From contig NZ_CP099582.1 of NCBI RefSeq assembly GCF_024022995.1, positions 744,001 to 808,000 of the forward strand: a stretch of DNA of 64,000 bases, in the 5' to 3' direction. The translations under genes were made by a program, and so were the position numbers. This DNA is from Thermococcus aggregans. Its GTDB lineage: Archaea; Methanobacteriota_B; Thermococci; Thermococcales; Thermococcaceae. Below are positions 58,161 through 64,000 of this stretch, piece after piece. Under the pieces are notes generated by a model. That model was not told the origin of the DNA, ran no database searches, and saw only the letters and a list, made by a program, of their open reading frames with translations. How positions within the stretch are numbered: position 1 is the first letter of the stretch; every line of letters starts with the position of its first letter.

Positions 58161-59216
58161 GTGAAAGCTGAAAGAGCGAAAGAGATTTTGGTTGAACTTT
58201 TAAAAATTCCGTCGCCATCTGGTCATGAAGACCGCCTCGCTTTGCATATAATGGAGTTCCTTCACAAATTAGACTACGACGTTCACATAGAGAGCGATGG
58301 AAAAGTTATTGACCTCGTTGTAAACCCCGATGCCGAGCTTTTCTTTGAAGTTCATATGGATACGATAGACATGAGGGCTGAACCTTTTGTTAGGGGGAAC
58401 ATAGTCTACGGCACCGGAGCGAGCGACGTCAAAGGTGGGTTGGCAAGCATTCTCCTTATGCTTGAGAGCCTAAAGAAGGAAAAGCAAGACCTCAACGTTG
58501 GAGTTGTGTTTGTGAGCGACGAAGAAAAAGGCGGAATGGGTTCTGCGCTTTTCATGGAGCGCTATAAACCGAAGATGGCAATTGTAATAGAGCCAACAGA
58601 CCTTGAAGTGCACATAGCCCATGCAGGAAACATAGAGGGCTATTTTGAGGTTGATGGAAAGGAAGCACATGGGGCATGTCCAGAAAGCGGTATAAACGCC
58701 ATAGACCAAGCTTACAGAATGATAGAAGAATTAAAAGCCCTTGAGCCATTTAAACAGAAAGGAAAGTACTTCGACGCTTACATAGGACTGCAGGAGCTAA
58801 TATGTGAGAATCCATATTATCTCATTCCCGCTCTGTGCAGGGGAAGATTCGAGGCAAGGCTTTTGCCCGATCAGGAAGTTGAGGACGTTCTCGACCTAAT
58901 GGATCCCATTTTGGATGAATACACCCTCCGCTATGAGTACACAGAGATATGGGATGGCTACGAGCTGAGTGAGGATGAAGAAATAGTGCAACTGGCCAAG
59001 AAGGCCATGGATGCCGTTGGCTTGGAAGACTTCGGAGGAATGAGAAGCTGGACTGATGCTATCAACTTCATGTATAACGGAACAAAGACAATCGTTTTTG
59101 GCCCCGGAAACCTCGATATATCCCACACAAAAGGCGAAAGAATAGACGTTAGAGACGTCGTCAAGGCGAGCGAGTTTTTAAAGAAGGTCAATGAGATTTA
59201 CGGAAAAGGCGAATGA
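58161..59216 (+). CDS. M20-family amidohydrolase, LysK/ArgE-like
   Basis: 351-aa zinc exopeptidase/deacetylase of the M20 family. Metal-binding and catalytic motifs are present: FEVHMDTIDMR, YGTGASDVKGGLA, VSDEEKGGMGS (catalytic Glu), VIEPTDLEVHIAH and MRSWTDAINFM. Similar to the archaeal LysK, which hydrolyses the carrier-protein-bound lysine or ornithine intermediate in the LysW pathway; ArgE/DapE-like or acylase roles remain possible. The frame opens at GTG 58152, but GGTGA at 58151-58155 is correctly spaced for GTG 58161. No LysW or other lys genes are in the window. Confidence 0.87.
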   Translation: MKAERAKEILVELLKIPSPSGHEDRLALHIMEFLHKLDYDVHIESDGKVIDLVVNPDAELFFEVHMDTIDMRAEPFVRGNIVYGTGASDVKGGLASILLMLESLKKEKQDLNVGVVFVSDEEKGGMGSALFMERYKPKMAIVIEPTDLEVHIAHAGNIEGYFEVDGKEAHGACPESGINAIDQAYRMIEELKALEPFKQKGKYFDAYIGLQELICENPYYLIPALCRGRFEARLLPDQEVEDVLDLMDPILDEYTLRYEYTEIWDGYELSEDEEIVQLAKKAMDAVGLEDFGGMRSWTDAINFMYNGTKTIVFGPGNLDISHTKGERIDVRDVVKASEFLKKVNEIYGKGE

Positions 59217-59285
59217 GCTTTTTCTTTTCATTGCCTTTTAAATTTTAGAGTGCGCTAGTTACTCCAATTCGCAACTCTTAAATAG

Positions 59286-59314
59286 TTTACTTGTGAGTAA
59301 TTTACTGGTGAGTA
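59286..59314 (+). repeat. Tandem direct repeat at the DUF234-type ATPase start
   Basis: TTTACTTGTGAGTA (59286-59299) is followed after 1 nt by TTTACTGGTGAGTA (59301-59314), 13 of 14 matches with a 15-bp period. The second copy supplies the GGTGA ribosome site of ATG 59317 and the repeat also includes a GTG that opens the frame at 59293. It may be an operator or a recent duplication. Confidence 0.5.
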
Positions 59315-59316
59315 TA

Positions 59317-60699
59317 ATGTTTGTTAACAGGAAGTCTGAGCTTTCGCTCCTTGAAGATAGGTTCAAAAGTGAGAAGGCCGAGTTCATAGTCGTTTACGGA
59401 AGGCGGAGGGTTGGCAAAACTGCCCTTCTCCTTGAATTTCTGAGGAGGAATGAAGGAATTTATCTTCTCGCAAGAGAAACTAGTGAAGCTGAAAATCTCA
59501 AACGCTTTTCTCAAAGGGTTGCGGAGCATTTTGGAGATGAGTTTATTATGAAAAACCCATTCAGAAGCTGGGATGCTTTCTTTGAATACCTTTACCAGAG
59601 GGCAGATGAAAGGCTTGCCGTAGTCATTGATGAGTTCCCCTACCTTGTCAAAGGAAATCCATCCCTTCCGTCAATACTCCAAGAGTATTGGGACTTAAAG
59701 CTCTCCAAGAGCAAAATTTTTCTAGTAATCTGCGGCTCGTCCATGAGCATGATGGAGAGGCTTCTCGGCTACAAGAGCCCAATCTACGGAAGAAGGACGG
59801 CTCAACTAAAGGTCTCTCCACTTGACTTCTTCGAGGCTCGAGACTTTTTGCGGGGTTATTCACTCGAAAACTTCGTGAAGGCTTATGGAATTCTCGGGGG
59901 CACGCCCGCTTACCTTCTTGAGTTTAACGATTCAAAAAGCATAGAGGAGAACCTTCTTGACTACTTCCGTCCGGACTCTTTCCTCTACGGAGACGCTCGA
60001 TTTGTCCTCATGGAGGAGCTTGAGGAGCCGAGGAACTACTTCGCGGTGATGGAGGCAATAGCTAGAGGAAAAACGACACTTGGAGAAATAATGAATGAGA
60101 CAGGGCTTGAGCGCGGCACCGTAGCCAAATACCTGAGCGTTTTAAATGACATCGGCTTCGTGAAAAGGGAGGTTCCAATAACGGCTAGCAGGAAGAGCAG
60201 GAAAGGGCGCTACTACATAGGCGACCCCTACTTCGCCTTCTGGTTCCGCTATGTTCATCCCAATGCAGACCTAATAGAGATGGGACAAGGTGATATCCTC
60301 GTTGAGCTCGTCATGGAGGACTTGAACGAGTACATCGGCTGGGTCTTTGAGGAAATTGCAAGGCAGTTCCTTATTAAGCTGAACAAAGCCAAAAAGTTAC
60401 CCTTCCGTTTTATGAAAATCGGCCGCTGGTGGCATAAGGGCGAAGAAATTGATTTGATAACCTTAAACGAGCGAGAGAGAAAAGCGCTTTTTGTTGAGGT
60501 CAAGTGGAAGGATCTAAAGGAGAGGGAATCAAGGAGAGTTTTGGAAGACTTGAAGAGAAAAGCAAAACTGGTTGGGCTTGAAGGCTGGGAAAAGCGCTAC
60601 GGGCTCGTGGGTAAAAATGTTGAGGGTAAAGAGGAACTACGTAATGAAGGTTATTTGGTCTGGGACATAGAGGATTTCGAAAGCCTTATTTCCTACTAA
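59317..60699 (+). CDS. Archaeal ATPase with DUF234-like C-terminus
   Basis: 460-aa P-loop ATPase of the archaeal COG1672 family. YGRRRVGKTALLLEF is Walker A (about 26-40), AVVIDEFPYLVKG Walker B, VICGSSMSMMERL sensor I, and the C-terminal 150 residues contain a winged helix (LGEIMNETGLERGTVAKYLSVLNDIGFVKRE, split) followed by a DUF234 nuclease-like domain with WWHKGEEIDLITLNERERKALFVEVKW, which matches PD-(D/E)xK spacing (Asp, then EVK). These are lineage-specific and often mobile, with no known role. The frame begins at 59293, but ATG 59317 has GGTGAGTATA. Confidence 0.87.
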   Translation: MFVNRKSELSLLEDRFKSEKAEFIVVYGRRRVGKTALLLEFLRRNEGIYLLARETSEAENLKRFSQRVAEHFGDEFIMKNPFRSWDAFFEYLYQRADERLAVVIDEFPYLVKGNPSLPSILQEYWDLKLSKSKIFLVICGSSMSMMERLLGYKSPIYGRRTAQLKVSPLDFFEARDFLRGYSLENFVKAYGILGGTPAYLLEFNDSKSIEENLLDYFRPDSFLYGDARFVLMEELEEPRNYFAVMEAIARGKTTLGEIMNETGLERGTVAKYLSVLNDIGFVKREVPITASRKSRKGRYYIGDPYFAFWFRYVHPNADLIEMGQGDILVELVMEDLNEYIGWVFEEIARQFLIKLNKAKKLPFRFMKIGRWWHKGEEIDLITLNERERKALFVEVKWKDLKERESRRVLEDLKRKAKLVGLEGWEKRYGLVGKNVEGKEELRNEGYLVWDIEDFESLISY

Positions 60700-60776
60700 A
60701 AGAGGTGAATTTCTATGCAGAAGAAGCTCTTAAAATCCTTTCCATGGCGAAAGCCTTTGAGTTCTCCTCTAAGGTT

Positions 60777-63548
60777 TCATCCGTCGGCTTTCTCTTTCCT
60801 GTCTACCCAGAAGCGCCTCGTTCTTATATACCTCTTTTCGGCCTCAAGTAGTGCCACGAGCAAGGCATCACCCTTGTATTGGCTCAAAAGCCTAGCAGCG
60901 GTGTCTGCACCGACACCATAGCTTGCCAGCGCTAGGACAGCATCAAAACCATAGGCTTTGATTAAATCACTTGCCTTTATCAGCCTTCTATACGCACTTT
61001 CCTCTTCTTTTTCAAGCTTCTTTCCCCTCTTAAGCTTCTTCAATGCAGATACGAACAGTTCAGCATCTATGGGATGTGCAACGGCAATCATCTTGGAAGA
61101 ACATTTGGGACACTGAAGGTAATCTAAGCGGTTCTTCAGGCGTGAAACCTTAGTGGTGCTCTTCCACCCGCAGTTGGTGCAGACTAGGAAAACTTCTGTG
61201 TTGAGGAGCCTTTCTTTAAACAGCATCAATATCTCATCCCTCTCAAGCTCTCCACCGACTAAAAACTCGCCACCGACGCTTAAGTTAAGGACACCGAGAG
61301 GCGAAGGCTCTTTCCTTAAGGCTGCTTTTATTCGGATTTTTCCGTCCTTAATTGCCTTTAAAACTTCTTCAGCTTTCTCCACATCAAGTTTGTCATGGAA
61401 AAGCTCGTTTAGAGTTTCTTTTTCAACCACAGTGCCTTCAAAAAGTCTCTCTACTTTTCTTATCTTTGCTTCTCTCCTCAAAGCCCCTATCCTTTTTGCC
61501 ACGTTGAGCATTCTCCACCTATAGGTGTGGCTGTCTCTCATTGCCCTTGAGAGGACGAATGGCAGTGCCTTGGCATCTTGGAGGAGATAAGATTTAACCT
61601 CACTGGGATTGAGCTGGAAAGGAGACTTGACCACTATTGCGTGAGCTTGAGCCCTCATAGAGAAAACTTTTCCATATTTTGCAGCCAAAAACGCCAGAAG
61701 GAACCTACCAATTGTCTCATTCACTTTGTTGCCGAAATCAGCATGGATAATTAAAGCATTTGGAAGGGATTCAATCCCAATGTCCCTATCGGTGCCCAGA
61801 GGCTCCTGTTTCTTTAAGGTTGAGAAAGTTAGCTCAAGCTCCCCATCTTCGAAGTCAACTTTGGATATGAGCTCCTTGGCAGAGCTGAAATCAAAAAGAA
61901 GCTCCCTTTTAAGCCTTCCAACATCTTGAGCCACTTCAAATGGAACCGGTATCATTTCCCCTTCCCAGCTCGGCACGGCACTTTCTAAACTCTTGCTATC
62001 CCTCACCTTGAGTAGCTTTGATTCTTCATCGATTCCCAGCAGAATCCAGCTCCTTCCGTGCATTATAAACTCCATCCCCTCTTCGAGATCCATCACAAAG
62101 CTCTCATCCAAGCGCCCAATTATCTTCCCGCTCTTTACGTCAAAAACCCGATAGCTGATTTCGTCTGGAATTGTGGAGAGGTTCTCGTAGTAGTACTGAT
62201 ACGCTCCCCTCCTAAGGTAAATGATACCACTTTCCTCATCGTAGCCGATTAAGCGAGCTTTACTAAGCATGTTTAAAACTTCGCAATATTCTTCCCACTT
62301 CAGCTTTCTGTAGGGATAAGCCCTTTTGGCAATCTCAAAGGGGACTTCTTTTGGCAGCTTTCCTTGTTCTATTAAGAGGCCCACAACAAAATGGCCAAGA
62401 ACATCTAAAGCGTTTTCATATGGCTTTACAGCCTCAAGCTTGCCTTCAAGAGCCCTCTGGGCTATAACCAAGCTCTCAAGGTAATCTTCTATGTTCGTGG
62501 CAATTATGTAGCCTTCACTAACCTCCCCAGCCCGGTGTTTTGCTCGCCCTATCCTCTGAATAAGCCTGTTAACCTGCCTCGGACTCATATACTGCACGAC
62601 AACATCTACATCTCCAATATCAATCCCCAGCTCCATAGAAGACGTGCACACAAGGGCTTTTACCTTACCCTCTTTTAAAGCCCTCTCGGCACTTATCCTC
62701 GCTTCCCGTGAAAGACTGCCGTGGTGAACCTCAACGGGCTTGCCCCACGCTTTTAAACGGTGAGCGAGAATTTCAGCGAACTGTCTCGTGTTCGTGAATA
62801 TTAAGGCCCTTTCGTGCTTCTCTATTATCTCCCAGAGAACCCTAAGCCTAGTGGCAACATCAAGGGAAACGTTAAGCTTTCTCGCAAGGTCATTGTCCTT
62901 TTCATCGGGCTGTGGGAATAGAACCCTAACTCTGTATCTTTTTTCAATAGGCGGCTTAACTACTGTATCGGCTTTAAGCCAAGCCTTGATTTCCTCTTCA
63001 TTTCCAACGGTTGCAGAGAGTCCAATTCGCTGAAAATCGGCAAATTCAGCAAGTCTTTCAAGGGCAAGACTAAGCTGCACTCCCCTCTTGTTGTCAACAA
63101 GCTCCACTATCTCATCCACTACTACAAACTTTACGTTTTTGAGGGCTTTTCGAAGAGATTTCATCGTTAAAATTACCCCAAGGGTTTCGGGGGTTATGAT
63201 GAGCATATGGGGAGGCTTCTTTACCTGCTGGGCTTTTCTGTAGGCTGAAGTGTCCCCGTGTCTAACTTCCACGTTAATCCCAAGCTTCTCTCCCCACCAT
63301 AACAGTCTGTCCAACAAATCCCTGTTAAGAGCCTTCAAAGGAGCAATATACAGTGCGGAGATTGGATCTAACTTTTCTTCCAAAATTGCGTTGAAAACCG
63401 GAAGAACTGCTGCCTCGGTCTTCCCGCTTCCAGTGGGAGCTACGATTAAAACACTCTTTCCAGCACTAACCTCTTCAAAAGCCCTAATCTGGAGCTCATT
63501 AAGCTCTCCAAACTTTTCTTCTACAGCCTTCTTTAAAAGGGGATGCAT
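60777..63548 (-). CDS. Lhr-type DEAD/H-box helicase
   Basis: Superfamily 2 helicase of 923 aa of the archaeal Lhr group, implicated in nucleic-acid repair and RNA processing. Helicase motifs: I (VAPTGSGKTEAAVLPVF), Ia (YIAPLKALNRDLLDRL), II VVVDEIVELVDNKRG (Val in place of the usual His), III (LSATVGN), IV-VI (LIFTNTRQFAEILAHRL, TSSMELGIDIGDVDVVVQY, NRLIQRIGRAKHRAGE). The C-terminal domains end with a zinc ribbon: CTNCGWKSTTKV and LQCPKCSSKMIAV, then a helix-hairpin-helix-like end. ATG 63548 is chosen; TTTTTAAAC about 25 nt upstream suggests a leaderless mRNA. Confidence 0.9.
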   Translation of the reverse strand: MHPLLKKAVEEKFGELNELQIRAFEEVSAGKSVLIVAPTGSGKTEAAVLPVFNAILEEKLDPISALYIAPLKALNRDLLDRLLWWGEKLGINVEVRHGDTSAYRKAQQVKKPPHMLIITPETLGVILTMKSLRKALKNVKFVVVDEIVELVDNKRGVQLSLALERLAEFADFQRIGLSATVGNEEEIKAWLKADTVVKPPIEKRYRVRVLFPQPDEKDNDLARKLNVSLDVATRLRVLWEIIEKHERALIFTNTRQFAEILAHRLKAWGKPVEVHHGSLSREARISAERALKEGKVKALVCTSSMELGIDIGDVDVVVQYMSPRQVNRLIQRIGRAKHRAGEVSEGYIIATNIEDYLESLVIAQRALEGKLEAVKPYENALDVLGHFVVGLLIEQGKLPKEVPFEIAKRAYPYRKLKWEEYCEVLNMLSKARLIGYDEESGIIYLRRGAYQYYYENLSTIPDEISYRVFDVKSGKIIGRLDESFVMDLEEGMEFIMHGRSWILLGIDEESKLLKVRDSKSLESAVPSWEGEMIPVPFEVAQDVGRLKRELLFDFSSAKELISKVDFEDGELELTFSTLKKQEPLGTDRDIGIESLPNALIIHADFGNKVNETIGRFLLAFLAAKYGKVFSMRAQAHAIVVKSPFQLNPSEVKSYLLQDAKALPFVLSRAMRDSHTYRWRMLNVAKRIGALRREAKIRKVERLFEGTVVEKETLNELFHDKLDVEKAEEVLKAIKDGKIRIKAALRKEPSPLGVLNLSVGGEFLVGGELERDEILMLFKERLLNTEVFLVCTNCGWKSTTKVSRLKNRLDYLQCPKCSSKMIAVAHPIDAELFVSALKKLKRGKKLEKEEESAYRRLIKASDLIKAYGFDAVLALASYGVGADTAARLLSQYKGDALLVALLEAEKRYIRTRRFWVDRKEKADG

Positions 63549-63577
63549 AATAAGAAGAGTGAAGGAAGGTTTAAAAA

Positions 63578-64000
63578 TCACTCGGCATAATAGGCTTTCT
63601 TATAGATCTCCTTTATATCCTCAACACTGGGCTCTACGGGGTTGAAGTTGACCAAAGGGTCTCCATAGGCTTTCTTTGCCATTTCATCGAGCCTTGCCAT
63701 GAAGACTTCTTCATCAACGAGATCACTGAGCTTTGGCACGCCAAGCATTTCGTTAAACTCTTTAATAACTTCAACAAGCTCTTCTGGAGTGTTGAACCCT
63801 ATTTCCTTTGCTATCTCTCCGTATTTCCGCCTTGCGTAGTCGCTTTTCATGTTAAATTCTATCACATAGGGAAGGAATATCGCGTTGAGAAGTCCATGCG
63901 GTCCAATCCAAGCAGCTTTGTGGCTCAAGCTGTGGCAGATTCCAAGGCGAGCGTTCAAGAAGGCTATTCCTGCCATTGTTGCCGCATAGTGAACTTGCTC
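63578..64000 (-). CDS. Iron-containing alcohol dehydrogenase (C-terminal part)
   Basis: Only the last 140 codons are inside the window; the start lies beyond 64000. Visible: MAGIAFLNARLGICHSLSHKAAWIGPHGLLNAIFLPYVIEF, the metal-binding His-rich segment of group III alcohol dehydrogenases (HSLSHKAAW...GPHG, in which the third His binds iron), followed by the helical C-terminal domain ending IYKKAYYAE. It reduces aldehydes to alcohols with NAD(P)H, or oxidises them, a way to dispose of reductant in Thermococcus. Its 3' end abuts the Lhr promoter region with a 29-nt gap. Confidence 0.9.
   Translation of the reverse strand, partial: EQVHYAATMAGIAFLNARLGICHSLSHKAAWIGPHGLLNAIFLPYVIEFNMKSDYARRKYGEIAKEIGFNTPEELVEVIKEFNEMLGVPKLSDLVDEEVFMARLDEMAKKAYGDPLVNFNPVEPSVEDIKEIYKKAYYAE

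Noticed and set aside
60715-60921. 68-aa frame from ATG 60715 with GAGGTGAATTTCT upstream
   Set aside because: Most of it is antisense to the Lhr C-terminus and reads as low-quality Ser/Leu sequence; the other frame (60706) looks more protein-like and is listed as a finding.
1-64000. CRISPR array, prophage or plasmid integration
   Set aside because: No regularly spaced repeats, cas genes, integrase or att-like duplications at the two tRNA genes were seen.

Overview
The window is a chromosomal segment of a hyperthermophilic euryarchaeon of the order Thermococcales, most likely a Thermococcus from the lower-GC part of that genus. Supporting this are subunits of 2-ketoisovalerate/pyruvate:ferredoxin oxidoreductase, a CDC48 AAA ATPase, RNase P protein 4, a split methylmalonyl-CoA mutase set with MeaB and epimerase, MoeA, HypC/HypD, an NADH-dependent sulfur/CoA-disulfide reductase with a SurR-type site, C/D box guide RNAs, and archaeal promoters (A/T-rich TATA about 25 nt before the start, GGTGA-type ribosome sites, some leaderless genes). 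The genus call is inference from gene content.

Layout. 1-2100: vorD (partial) and the shared gamma subunit, then a phosphate permease. 2100-6200 (minus): an ABC-2 exporter, then an XRE regulator with three tandem DUF2178 membrane proteins under a promoter carrying two abutting 16-bp palindromes; a small membrane protein and a PRC-barrel protein follow. 6200-9550 (minus): CDC48 translationally coupled to an RNase H-fold protein. 9700-14500: a tiny Glu/Trp protein, moeA, serS, RNase P p21 and a large protein with MCM-like features that shares a TATA region with a 5S rRNA gene. 14780-16620: methylmalonyl-CoA module. 16750-21660: PHP phosphoesterase, Maf, a C/D box RNA, and a PIN-ATPase-KH protein interrupted in its P-loop by a 594-aa intein. 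21690-23060: an IS200/IS605-type tnpB element.

23100-32400: MinD-like ATPase, GPN GTPase, asparagine synthetase, a CWB2 surface protein, glycosyltransferase, Sua5, a TPR-like protein, small regulators and a nucleotidyltransferase. 32400-40200 is the most disturbed part: tRNA-Gly, a GC-rich frameshifted sulfur/CoA-disulfide reductase, a secreted propeller, a DUF835 membrane protein, MTA phosphorylase, a broken second TnpB and a decayed DUF89 gene. 40200-49000: MFS transporter, SRP54, regulators, tRNA-Arg, two more C/D box RNAs, alanine aminotransferase, hypC-hypD. 49000-64000: DapA-family lyase, PfkB kinase, Nudix, Mth938-like protein, a second ABC exporter, DHPS-like protein, a solo IS-derived RNA candidate, TatD, UPF0248, an MBL hydrolase with a structured leader, an M20 amidohydrolase, a DUF234-type ATPase, an Lhr helicase and the end of an iron alcohol dehydrogenase.

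The genes form no single large system; they are housekeeping and energy genes broken up by small accessory modules. The most unusual items are the DUF2178/XRE module, the Glu/Trp micro-protein, the structured leader before the MBL gene, the promoter-bearing IS605 remnant, and the GC-rich insert-like blocks (DUF2178 operon, intein, sulfur reductase). Functions come from recognised motifs read by eye; no database search was run.
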